Source of the DNA: a virus
DNA: 45,492 nucleotides
Direction: 5' to 3' (one strand)
Virus record (IMG/VR): IMGVR_UViG_3300020377_000009
Span: 1 to 45,492 of that record
Part shown: piece after piece, positions 1 through 7,259 of the stretch
Numbering within the stretch: position 1 is the first letter of the stretch
How the letters are laid out: each line of letters opens with the position of its first letter
The notes under the pieces: generated by a model
Seen by the model: the letters and a program-made list of their open reading frames with translations, nothing else
Databases searched by the model: none
Told to the model about the DNA's origin: nothing
Made by a program: the position numbers and the translations under genes

Positions 1-16
1 CTATGTAACTTGTCAT
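1..16 (-). CDS. Start of a gene running off the left edge
   Basis: Only five codons are visible (ATG ACA AGT TAC ATA). The start is proposed because a T4-type late promoter lies just upstream at 48-55 and an AGGGA ribosome-binding sequence sits about 7 nt before the ATG. The product cannot be named from five residues. It would be the next gene downstream of the tail-fibre cluster, on the same strand. Confidence 0.4.
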
Positions 17-47
17 CGAGTTCCCTATCCGTCGACGTTATTTAATC

Positions 48-55
48 TATTTATA
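48..55 (-). promoter_or_regulatory. T4-type late promoter TATAAATA
   Basis: The minus strand reads TATAAATA exactly, in the gap between the last tip gene (ends at 73) and the putative gene starting at 16. Initiation 6 nt downstream would give a leader of about 26 nt containing the AGGGA ribosome-binding site. Late genes of T4-like phages use this octamer without a -35 box. Confidence 0.6.
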
Positions 56-72
56 CTTATTTTAATTCAATC

Positions 73-597
73 TTACGCTTTTATTTCTTGAACAGTTAAA
101 TTCGAAGTTGATGCACCCATCCAAGCCGAGTTGTCCCCTCTCCTAGACCTATTAATATACAATTCTAAATTGGTATCATCGCCATTTATCAATTGCAATT
201 TTATAGTCTGCGCAGAAGTTGAGTTTGGAGACCATAAATAATTAATAGGACATTGAAAAAATCCATATTGTTGATCTTGTGCTGAAGCTGATTGTATATA
301 CCAATAGCTTAATCCAGTATGACCCGACGTTCTATTACCACCACTAGCTGATCCAACACGACTACCTCCTGCGTTTATTGCAATCATAGGAGTGGTATCT
401 ATTGTTGGTCCTATCGTAACAAAACCAGTTATTAATATTTTATTACTAGTAGCTGATGGAGTTATGTTTATTGATAGTCCACCTATATCAGTCCAACTAG
501 TAGATTGAAATGTTCTTATATCACCTATAGTTGCTGATAGAGTTTGCAACACTGAACCAGAAGGTAGCGCCGATCTTGGTATCGTTACTAGTGCCAT
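73..597 (-). CDS. Short tail-fibre tip protein (paralogous tip family)
   Basis: 174 residues, probably virion-exposed. The start at 597 is chosen because TAATG couples it to the stop of the previous gene; an ATG 18 nt upstream is less likely. The N-terminus (SALPSGSVLQT) resembles the linker ahead of the tip in the gene at 2652-3467. A body follows with ITPSATSNKILI near residue 50, a Gly/Ser-rich middle, LYINR near residue 150 and a C-terminus in TVQEIKA. This pattern recurs in the genes at 597, 1629 and 2652 and loosely at the end of the gene at 7259. Receptor binding is inferred from position and variability. It is the last gene of its transcription unit in the window. Confidence 0.6.
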   Translation of the reverse strand: MALVTIPRSALPSGSVLQTLSATIGDIRTFQSTSWTDIGGLSINITPSATSNKILITGFVTIGPTIDTTPMIAINAGGSRVGSASGGNRTSGHTGLSYWYIQSASAQDQQYGFFQCPINYLWSPNSTSAQTIKLQLINGDDTNLELYINRSRRGDNSAWMGASTSNLTVQEIKA

Positions 598-1133
598 TAC
601 TGCATTACCTCCCAAAATAATACTCTATAAGGTAAGTTACCAACACCAGAAGCTTGCATTCTACTAAACCTCATAGAAGATGCACCGCTATGACATCTAA
701 GTTTGTAATATTTAGTGATACCAGTTGTCGTATCTTCTCCAGAAAAATTATAACCTTGAGGCTCATCATTATTATATCTCATATGACGATATGCTGATCC
801 AATTAAAGTCGGTGAACCAGCACCTGAGTCAACTTCATTATCATCAGAAAATAAACAAACAATAGATGGAGATCCTCCACCTACGTTTTCATGATCAATA
901 TGACCACTGGCCTGAAAAACTACTTTTGAATTACTGTATTTTTTATCAAAACGAAATTTCTCAACGTCGTACGTGTTCGGAAGTGTAGGAGTAGTGTTAG
1001 CAGCCCAACTTCCTGACGTGCTCTGAACTTGCTGAGCTATGGTCCAAGTTACAACCTGACAGATGTGACCGGGGATATGAACACCGTGTGATGCTGTATG
1101 TTCTTTAATATTATCTACAAAAATTGTTCCCAT
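597..1133 (-). CDS. Short tail-fibre tip protein
   Basis: 178 residues. It opens with GTIFVDNIKEHTASHGVHI, an anchor-like segment of the TIxVDxI type shared with the neighbours at 1138 and 1629, followed by PGHICQVV, close to PGHVIQVV in the gene at 1629. The remainder is a beta-rich domain ending in YRVLFWEVMQ, comparable to the LxEIAQ endings of its paralogues. No enzyme motif is seen. It is a likely variable receptor-binding tip or adaptor. The downstream gene overlaps it by one nucleotide (TAATG). Confidence 0.6.
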   Translation of the reverse strand: MGTIFVDNIKEHTASHGVHIPGHICQVVTWTIAQQVQSTSGSWAANTTPTLPNTYDVEKFRFDKKYSNSKVVFQASGHIDHENVGGGSPSIVCLFSDDNEVDSGAGSPTLIGSAYRHMRYNNDEPQGYNFSGEDTTTGITKYYKLRCHSGASSMRFSRMQASGVGNLPYRVLFWEVMQ

Positions 1134-1137
1134 ATCT

Positions 1138-1632
1138 TTATCCTATTAAATATCCCATACAGTTTGAAAAAGCAGCTGAACCATATACACCATAAGTGCT
1201 GGAATTAGTAGACCTTAAATACCATGCAAACGTATCACCAGCTGACATCTCATAAACTACGCATAAATGATCTTGATTCCAAGCTGAACCTGTAGCCATT
1301 TGATTTGCTCTTGTTACCACAGAGCTATTTTTATATCCGTGTAATTGCATATCGCCGTTTGGATCACCGTGCATCCAATTCATTGCGAAAAAATACACAC
1401 CAGTAATCGGACAAGTATAATCTCCTGTACTTGCATTAAAATTACTTCCTATATCATGTATAGTAGTCCAGCTTCCTATTTTCACTGTACCATTTGATTC
1501 TGCCAAATGTCCATTTTTATTTGCATAAAACGAAGGTCTAGCTGGAGTTAATACTCTACCTGTACTATCAATTGTCATTGCTGTAGTGTCATTAGTGTGT
1601 TTAATATTTTGAACTTTTATAGTAGACGTCAT
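1138..1632 (-). CDS. Tail tip protein with C1q-like domain
   Basis: 164 residues. The start at 1632 forms an ATGA overlap with the upstream stop; an ATG 30 nt upstream is possible. The N-terminal 30 residues (TSTIKVQNIKH) are the short anchor seen in neighbouring tips. Residues about 35-164 look like a C1q/TNF-type jelly roll: FNASTGDYTCPITGVYFF, then a hydrophobic core strand, EMSAGDTFAWYL, and a closing AFSNCMGYLIG. This spacing matches the C1q pattern (YxxxTGxFxCPxxGxYxF, GD, FSGxL). C1q-like domains form trimers and bind surface ligands, which would suit a receptor-binding tip. The assignment is from pattern only. Confidence 0.6.
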   Translation of the reverse strand: MTSTIKVQNIKHTNDTTAMTIDSTGRVLTPARPSFYANKNGHLAESNGTVKIGSWTTIHDIGSNFNASTGDYTCPITGVYFFAMNWMHGDPNGDMQLHGYKNSSVVTRANQMATGSAWNQDHLCVVYEMSAGDTFAWYLRSTNSSTYGVYGSAAFSNCMGYLIG

Positions 1633-2186
1633 TGTGCTATCTCCATTAATGTAATTGTACATCCACCTGTATTATAAAAATTATAACTACTATTATTCCA
1701 GCCCGAAGTAGTACCTCTATTAATATAGTAAGTTGTAGTTTCACCGCCTTGAAAACCTAATATATATGTTGTCGCATTAGTTGTGGCAGGACTATCTAAA
1801 TAATGAAATGATAATGTAGCCACATTTTCATTGCCGGATGATCCACTTACACCCGTACCACCACTTGCATGAGTGTTGCCTGATTTCCCAATACTGTTAC
1901 CACCAATCCATGAACTGCCTCGTTTTAAATGCCAAGAATATTCATTCGATAAGCCAGGTCCTGAACCTGTACCATTACAATGTACAAGTATTTTACTACT
2001 AGCAAATTGAGGTGTGATAGTAGCTTGCGCTGTAGTCATAGGTGCAAATGAACCACTATTGAAAGCTGCTGTACTAGCCGTATGATACTCTCCGAATACA
2101 ACCTGAATAACATGCCCAGGAGGCATCTGAATAGTTCCTGCCGTTGTTGATCCTTGGAGTGTATCTACTGAAATTGTTGATGCCAT
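1629..2186 (-). CDS. Short tail-fibre tip protein
   Basis: 185 residues. It has the N-terminal anchor MASTISVDTLQGSTTAGTIQ, then PPGHVIQVVFGEYHT, then the tip domain. That domain holds ITPQFASSKILVHCNG, HLKRGSSWIGG, YLDSPATTNATTY, YYINRG and the C-terminus CTITLMEIAQ. The same blocks in the same order occur in the C-terminal half of the gene at 2652-3467, so the two tips are clear paralogues. Gly/Ser-rich loops (near residues 100-120) are the least conserved part. No catalytic residues are apparent. A role in adsorption is inferred. Confidence 0.65.
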   Translation of the reverse strand: MASTISVDTLQGSTTAGTIQMPPGHVIQVVFGEYHTASTAAFNSGSFAPMTTAQATITPQFASSKILVHCNGTGSGPGLSNEYSWHLKRGSSWIGGNSIGKSGNTHASGGTGVSGSSGNENVATLSFHYLDSPATTNATTYILGFQGGETTTYYINRGTTSGWNNSSYNFYNTGGCTITLMEIAQ

Positions 2187-2187
2187 A

Positions 2188-2655
2188 TTATACTACCGTA
2201 AATGTCCCGTTAATAATTAAATCACCTGTAATATTTACAGGTCCTGCAACCATTGCGTTTTGATTTGACCCAAGAGTAAAACTCTCACTGATTGTATTTG
2301 TATTTATTCGAACAGGAGTGTTTGTAATTCCAAGTGAAGTTGCAAGTTTAGCAGGTGTGATTGAAGTATCACCTACTGTTGCAACGTTATGTACATTACC
2401 AAGTGCAAGAATAAAATCAATTGTATGTGTTCCATTTGTCAATGCACTTGCAAAAGTAATTGTAGATCCTGTCACTGTAAATGAAGATCCAGGCGCTTGT
2501 ATTGTTCCATTGACTGAGACAATCAACTGGTTCTGATTATATTCAGTTACTGCCGATCCGCCTTTTTGTAGTGTATAACCTGCGTTTCCGTTTGTAACGA
2601 TTGCATCTAAAACTACATGTTGTCCAGTGCTTGGTGCATTTCCTATCATACTCAT
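2188..2655 (-). CDS. Tail-fibre protein with one beta module
   Basis: 155 residues. It starts MSMIGNAPSTGQ, an anchor shared with the upstream gene (MSMIGNQLAAG). Residues about 18-95 are one copy of the beta module found repeatedly in this cluster (YTLQ, QLIVSVNGTIQAPGSSF, STITFASAL). A GDTSITPAKLA segment follows, of the type that links modules elsewhere in the region. The C-terminus has the pattern VNITGDLIINGTF. It overlaps the stop of the upstream gene by 4 nt. A structural role in fibres is inferred; no enzymatic features are seen. Confidence 0.6.
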   Translation of the reverse strand: MSMIGNAPSTGQHVVLDAIVTNGNAGYTLQKGGSAVTEYNQNQLIVSVNGTIQAPGSSFTVTGSTITFASALTNGTHTIDFILALGNVHNVATVGDTSITPAKLATSLGITNTPVRINTNTISESFTLGSNQNAMVAGPVNITGDLIINGTFTVV

Positions 2656-3467
2656 TGTGCAATCTCCTGTAATGATATATAAGACGAACCACCTGCGTTA
2701 TCAGCTCCCTTAAATCTATTTAGATAAAATTCGTTATGAACATACGCTCCAACGGTATATGTAGTGGCAGATGTAGTAGATGGACTGTCTAAGTATTGCC
2801 ATGACGCAGTAAATAAATTCCACTGATTTTGAGATGCTGAGCCAAGATAATCGTCACCACAAAACCAAGTATTAGCACCTCCTCTTGCAGTATCCCCTGT
2901 TCTGCCTCCTATGCGTGTAGAGCCACGCTTTAAATGTAAACCAAAGTCATTTTGAACATTACTTGGACCATGTTGCACACTCATAGATATAAGTATTTTA
3001 GATGTTGTACTTGTTGGTGTAATAGTAGCACTAAATAAATCATGCAGTGACTGCGCTGAAGTATAAGCAGTGCCAGTTATATGCTCATTATAAACAGTTT
3101 GCAAAACTGTACCAGCAGGCAACTTACCGTGAGTAACAGCATCATCGTGTAGTTTTGCAGTTGTTACACTTCCATCGTCCGGTACAACTTGATTAGTTGT
3201 AATAGTTCGAGCGTGATTGTAAATTACATAGATGTTATTAGTACCAGCTGCGGGTGCACTTGAAAATGTAAGTGTTGTTCCACTTACAGAATATGAAGAA
3301 TCATAAGGAGACTGTTGAACGTTATCAACTAAGACTTCAATATCGGTTACTGCACTTACTGTTTGGCTTAGTGTAAAAACAGTAGCTGATCCAGTTCCAT
3401 TGAATGAATCATTTGCAATTGCAATACTTCCAATACCTGCTGCGAGTTGATTACCAATCATTGACAT
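2652..3467 (-). CDS. Tail-fibre protein: beta module plus tip domain
   Basis: 271 residues in two parts. The N-terminal half has the MSMIGN anchor and one beta module (DSFNGTGSATVFTLSQ, IEVLVDNVQQSP, GTTLTFSSAP), then DDGSVTTAKLHDDAVTHGKL, a linker typical of trimeric fibres. The C-terminal half (about 120-271) is a tip domain with TITPTSTTSKILI, LHLKRGSTRIGG, YLDSPSTTSATTY, FYLNRF and the end SYISLQEIAQ, paralogous to the gene at 1629. It shows how modules and tips have been joined in one protein here while existing as separate genes next door. Confidence 0.65.
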   Translation of the reverse strand: MSMIGNQLAAGIGSIAIANDSFNGTGSATVFTLSQTVSAVTDIEVLVDNVQQSPYDSSYSVSGTTLTFSSAPAAGTNNIYVIYNHARTITTNQVVPDDGSVTTAKLHDDAVTHGKLPAGTVLQTVYNEHITGTAYTSAQSLHDLFSATITPTSTTSKILISMSVQHGPSNVQNDFGLHLKRGSTRIGGRTGDTARGGANTWFCGDDYLGSASQNQWNLFTASWQYLDSPSTTSATTYTVGAYVHNEFYLNRFKGADNAGGSSYISLQEIAQ

Positions 3468-3468
3468 A

Positions 3469-3798
3469 TTAGGTTTGCTCCACTATCGACATGATTATAT
3501 CAAGTGATGTTGCTGTAGTACTTACAGCTTTAATTACATCGCCTGGTTCTAAGATTACTTTTTGCTCTCCACCGATTGGAACCAATGTACCACCTACCGC
3601 GATACTTGCGTTCTTAATAATATAATAATCATTACCACCTGATGTCAAGTAAATATCAACATTGATCTGTGTATTAGTATGAATGTTTGAGCATGTCATA
3701 CCAATGATGATTGTTTTTGTACTTGCTGGACATGTGTAGAGTGTGGCAGCTGAAGTTCCAATCTGTCTTGATAATTCGTTTTTAAGTGTGTTTGCCAT
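3469..3798 (-). CDS. Small beta-rich structural protein (paralogue of 4175-4510)
   Basis: 109 residues, beginning MANTLKNELSRQIG. It aligns over its full length with the gene at 4175-4510: both have TxYTxPASTxxIIxGMTxSN, a central polar stretch, KVxLExxDVxK and a terminal SLDxxxSIxE. Such short proteins recur in tail-fibre clusters of marine T4-like phages and are presumed virion components. A GGTGG ribosome-binding sequence lies just upstream of the ATG. No specific function can be assigned. Confidence 0.55.
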   Translation of the reverse strand: MANTLKNELSRQIGTSAATLYTCPASTKTIIIGMTCSNIHTNTQINVDIYLTSGGNDYYIIKNASIAVGGTLVPIGGEQKVILEPGDVIKAVSTTATSLDIIMSIVEQT

Positions 3799-3800
3799 TT

Positions 3801-4175
3801 TTATCCACCAAATATTAATGCGTTAAGAAGTGAGTTGCCATCATCAGTTACATTATCATTTGCAATTAATGTTGTCACTTCAGATTTTGTATGATGATTT
3901 GCGTTTATAAACTCACCTTCGGTTACTATAACAATCTCATCATTTACTGTTGAGCCTGATCCAAGTGTTACTGTGTTAGCGGTCTGTGTAAAATCAGATG
4001 CATCTAACCTTACACCATTCATGAATACATGAATTCGAGTTGTTGCGCCGATGTCTAGTGACTGACCATTTACATCTGCACCAGTAAAAGCAGTTTGACC
4101 AGCTGTTGCGGTATACCTATGAATGACGCTTGTTTTTATTATGCTGTCATTTGGATCTCTACCTATGTATGCCAT
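3801..4175 (-). CDS. Tail-fibre protein with one beta module
   Basis: 124 residues. It opens MAYIGRDPNDSIIKTS, then holds a beta module (HRYTATAGQTAFTGADVNG, TRIHVFMNGVRLDASDF, NTVTLGSGSTVNDEIVIV) like that at the N-terminus of the 711-residue fibre protein (TFTATAGQTAFTLTKK). The C-terminal 40 residues are polar and end NSLLNALIFGG. Its start overlaps the stop of the gene at 4175-4510 by one nucleotide, so the two are translationally coupled. A fibre component by context. Confidence 0.55.
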   Translation of the reverse strand: MAYIGRDPNDSIIKTSVIHRYTATAGQTAFTGADVNGQSLDIGATTRIHVFMNGVRLDASDFTQTANTVTLGSGSTVNDEIVIVTEGEFINANHHTKSEVTTLIANDNVTDDGNSLLNALIFGG

Positions 4176-4510
4176 TAGGTAATCTCCATGATACTAAGTA
4201 CCGTGTCTAGACTGTTTGCTATGCTTGATTGAACCTTCAGAACATCTGAAGTTTCTAGTACAACTTTGTTTCCACTCATAACCTCAACAGCTGATCCAGT
4301 TGGAATTGGAATATCTTTTAAAAATGTGATATTGTCTCCGTCATTATTTTCAATTAAAACGGTTACAGCAATTGATGAAGCTGTCAAGTTTGAAAGTGTC
4401 ATTCCGACGACAATAGCTGTTGTTGAAGCAGGAGTAGTATAAACAGTCATAGCAGTGTTGGCCGCTATTGCGCCGCCAGCTTTTGTTTTTAATTTAAATG
4501 TATTTGCCAT
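4175..4510 (-). CDS. Small beta-rich structural protein (paralogue of 3469-3798)
   Basis: 111 residues. A clear paralogue of the 109-residue protein two genes downstream, with shared MANT start, YTTPASTTAIVVGMTLSN, GNKVVLETSDVLKV and NSLDTVLSIMEIT. An AGGA ribosome-binding sequence lies about 7 nt before the ATG. It contains no catalytic motif, membrane segment or signal peptide. It is presumably a small subunit decorating a fibre; the evidence is its place in the cluster and its beta-rich composition. Confidence 0.55.
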   Translation of the reverse strand: MANTFKLKTKAGGAIAANTAMTVYTTPASTTAIVVGMTLSNLTASSIAVTVLIENNDGDNITFLKDIPIPTGSAVEVMSGNKVVLETSDVLKVQSSIANSLDTVLSIMEIT

Positions 4511-4514
4511 TTGT

Positions 4515-5663
4515 TTATCCTAATGCTATTGCTAACGCCACCGCATCATCTTCTGGATTAAATGCGAGGTCTGTTTTAGTTATTGTGCCGTCTACTATTT
4601 TTGCTGATGTAACACTGTTATCCGTTGGCACATTAAAAGACGCACCAGCATAATATCTTACAACAATCGCCGCTCCATTTGCCGGAGCTGCAGTGAAAGT
4701 AAGTGTTGTTCCACTTGCCGAGTATGAAGAAGTTGGTGTTTGTAGAACACCTGCAACTGTAACAAATAAATGATTTGCTGTCAATACACTTTGTGTAAGA
4801 GTATAAGAAGTTGTTGATCCGTTACCGGTATATGTATCTGTTTGAAAATTACTACCAGCTAATTTATTAAATGTTATACTTCCATCAGAAGGAACACCTG
4901 TAGTATTTACCGGTCCGTAAATTACTAAGAGTTCAACTTGATTTGCAAGATTGGAAGTAAGTGTAATTGTTTTAGTTGCACCGGTCAGGTTCATTGAGTA
5001 GTGTGTACCGGGATCCTGAATAACACCACCGATAAAAACTAAAGATCCATTTTCAGACCCAGGATCTCCTGTTAAATTATATGTTGCAGTTGATCCATTA
5101 CCTGTAAAAGTATCACGAGTATATGATGAAGCAGCAAGCTTGGCCGCTGTTACTGTTCCATCGCCTGGTGTAACTGTTGAAGCAACTGGTGTTGTACCAA
5201 GAACTTCTATCCTTGATGTATTTAATGGCGCACTTGTAAATGCAAGTGTTGAGCCTGATATCGTAAAGTTTGTTCCGGGATATTGAATAACACCGTCAAC
5301 AAATACTAATACATCGTTTTGTCCTGCGTAAGTCTGTGTAAGTGTAAAGTTTGTTGTTGTACCATCACCTGTAAATGTATCTCTTGATGATTGACCTGTA
5401 ACAGCTGCACCAAACTCAAGTGCATTACCTGCAGCATTAACCTGTACAATTTTTCCACCTTGGCCTGAGAATGAAGAAGGAGAATCTGATAAACTAAGAA
5501 ATGCACCGCCAGAAGCTGCAAAAGTTAAATTACCATTACCGTCAGTTTGAATTACCTGACCGCTGGTACCATCCGCTGTAGGGAATGTGAGTGTGGTTGT
5601 TGATCCACTTAATGTGTTTACTTCTAGACCATGTTTGGCCAGAAATTTTTTCTTAGTTGCCAT
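4515..5663 (-). CDS. Tail-fibre shaft protein with three beta modules
   Basis: 382 residues. After an N-terminal segment (KKKFLAKHGLEVNTLSGS, then a Gly/Ser region) come three successive modules of about 85 residues. Each starts DTFTG(D/N)G(S/T)T or DTYTGNGSTT, continues with (L/V)FVxVxGV(I/L)Q and ends in a strand plus a (D/N)GS(I/V)T-AK linker (about residues 95-165, 180-260 and 270-350). The last 25 residues are acidic then hydrophobic. It is the first gene after a late promoter at 5704-5711, with a strong GAGGAAGG ribosome-binding site. A shaft or adaptor role is inferred from the repeats. Confidence 0.65.
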   Translation of the reverse strand: MATKKKFLAKHGLEVNTLSGSTTTLTFPTADGTSGQVIQTDGNGNLTFAASGGAFLSLSDSPSSFSGQGGKIVQVNAAGNALEFGAAVTGQSSRDTFTGDGTTTNFTLTQTYAGQNDVLVFVDGVIQYPGTNFTISGSTLAFTSAPLNTSRIEVLGTTPVASTVTPGDGTVTAAKLAASSYTRDTFTGNGSTATYNLTGDPGSENGSLVFIGGVIQDPGTHYSMNLTGATKTITLTSNLANQVELLVIYGPVNTTGVPSDGSITFNKLAGSNFQTDTYTGNGSTTSYTLTQSVLTANHLFVTVAGVLQTPTSSYSASGTTLTFTAAPANGAAIVVRYYAGASFNVPTDNSVTSAKIVDGTITKTDLAFNPEDDAVALAIALG

Positions 5664-5703
5664 TTACCTTCCTCTGTTTCACTTTCCACAGAAGTGTTTA
5701 ATC

Positions 5704-5711
5704 TATTTATA
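5704..5711 (-). promoter_or_regulatory. T4-type late promoter TATAAATA
   Basis: Exact TATAAATA on the minus strand in the 87-nt gap between the genes ending at 5751 and starting at 5663. The predicted leader of about 35 nt ends in GAGGAAGG before the ATG. CTTCTGT in the leader can pair imperfectly with the ribosome-binding region, so a weak hairpin over the site is possible. Confidence 0.7.
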
Positions 5712-5750
5712 TAGTTTAATCGTCCGGATTTTGTTTTCCTTTAAACATAT

Positions 5751-5975
5751 TTAGTCACCTACTACTTCAGCAGTGTTACCATCTGCAACCCAAGTTAAGT
5801 AATTTTCCCAATCCATATTTGATTCATCATTTGGAATATCTGGGCCGGGCTCATATTTGTTATCACCGACTTTAATCTTTGCACGAACAGAAGTTTCAAT
5901 TAACTTACCATCTTCATCTTTGTGTTTGTAATATCCGTAATTATCAAACCCAGCGACTCTATTAATAATTGTCAT
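5751..5975 (-). CDS. Small acidic hypothetical protein
   Basis: 74 residues, rich in Asp, Glu, Asn and Tyr (NRVAGFDNYGYYKHKDEDGK). It has no recognised domain. A strong AGGAG ribosome-binding sequence precedes the ATG. It sits between two fibre genes on the same strand and may be a fibre accessory or chaperone, but nothing in the sequence shows this. Confidence 0.5.
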   Translation of the reverse strand: MTIINRVAGFDNYGYYKHKDEDGKLIETSVRAKIKVGDNKYEPGPDIPNDESNMDWENYLTWVADGNTAEVVGD

Positions 5976-5984
5976 AATATTCTC

Positions 5985-7259
5985 CTATATCTCAGCACTA
6001 AATTCCATACCACATGAATAGAAATCTTCTGTATTCGTTCCAGCATCTTTAGACATTCCAGTAACTTGTCTTTCATTTCTATTAATTGTTCCATGTGTTT
6101 CTTCACTTCCATTCCAATAAGTAATTCTACTTGCAGTTCCACCATTCCCTCTGGTTGTTACTGTAGGGCCGGCTCTCATCTCTACTGGAAAGACAGCATT
6201 TAAAGGAGCCATACCATAGTTTCCAGTACCAATAAAATAAATCATACCATTATATGATTGGTTAAACGACCATCCATATGTATACGAGTCATGTCCAGCA
6301 CCATAAGTGTGGAAATAAAAGCGTTGACACTTTCTTAGTTCTTCCTCAAAAGTACGGTGTTCAAAATCTGATACTGTATCTGCAACCTCTAATTGACAGC
6401 CCGTCATGTACCACTTATTATTAACAGTTGATGTAAATGTATTCAATTGATGACCACCAGCAAAATGAGTATTGCCAGGCGAACCAGCTGCCGTACCCCA
6501 CTGATTTGCATAAGTTCCACTAGTATATCCAGAACCAGCCATTAAGAAAAAGTTTAATCTCAAACCTATACCATTATCATTGTTGATAGTAGCATGACCA
6601 GATGTTGCAACCTCAATTGTTTTCTTTTCCCATGTATTAGCTGAATTGATAGTGTATGATGCAGTTTGATATTTGTTTGCATCTTGAATCCAGAAAGTGA
6701 CACCATATGTTCCAGTTACATTTGTACCAGTTGCTTTTACCCAAAAAGAAAGTTGTAGTTTCTTGGGAGAACTACTTCCATAACAAGCATCCAGCATATC
6801 TCTTGCCTCAATGGATTGATAATATCTACAATATTCATCAGATGCAACTGCACTTTCAGCAGCATTAACATTTATAAGATGAGAATGAGAGAAACCCATT
6901 CCGTCTGGAGTATCAGTACTTTGTGAAATTTGAAGTGCAAGTTGGTCTTGATTATAAGTATCAACTACCCACCTATCTAAAACAGTTGCGACAGTTTGAG
7001 CAGATGATGGGCCTCTTTGAGCAACCCTAGCATCACCATTGTGAATTTTATTTCTACGACCAAGTTGTACACTATCAGGATTTATTTTTCCACCAGTTAC
7101 TGCATTATTAGCAAGTTTTGCAGTTGTGATAGAACCATCAGCAATATCTGCAACAACTGCACCACTTGGAATTTTTGCAGCTGTAACTGCGTCATTAGCA
7201 ATTGCCGCGGTTGTTATTGAATTATCTGCATAAGCTTTTAATGAAAGTTTACGTGGCAT
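5985..7259 (-). CDS. Tail-fibre receptor-binding protein with jelly-roll-like domain
   Basis: 424 residues from the ATG at 7259, which overlaps the upstream stop by one base; a start 48 nt upstream is less likely. Residues 1-75 carry repeats of the type SITTAxIAxDAVTAAKI, typical of trimeric fibre stems. Then comes RRNKIHNGDARVAQRG, a motif that in many phage fibres opens a carbohydrate-binding domain. The domain (about 85-320) contains QSIEARD, LQLSFWVKATG and TWEKKTI, and closes with CQLEVADTVSDFEHRTFEEE. A C-terminal beta region of about 100 residues may be the variable tip. Sugar binding is inferred from the family, not shown. Confidence 0.7.
   Translation of the reverse strand: MPRKLSLKAYADNSITTAAIANDAVTAAKIPSGAVVADIADGSITTAKLANNAVTGGKINPDSVQLGRRNKIHNGDARVAQRGPSSAQTVATVLDRWVVDTYNQDQLALQISQSTDTPDGMGFSHSHLINVNAAESAVASDEYCRYYQSIEARDMLDACYGSSSPKKLQLSFWVKATGTNVTGTYGVTFWIQDANKYQTASYTINSANTWEKKTIEVATSGHATINNDNGIGLRLNFFLMAGSGYTSGTYANQWGTAAGSPGNTHFAGGHQLNTFTSTVNNKWYMTGCQLEVADTVSDFEHRTFEEELRKCQRFYFHTYGAGHDSYTYGWSFNQSYNGMIYFIGTGNYGMAPLNAVFPVEMRAGPTVTTRGNGGTASRITYWNGSEETHGTINRNERQVTGMSKDAGTNTEDFYSCGMEFSAEI

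Noticed and set aside
7017-7220. 67-residue plus-strand ORF
   Set aside because: It is antisense to the repeated stem of the fibre gene at 5985-7259; Cys/Ile/Ser-rich composition is a by-product of the repeats.
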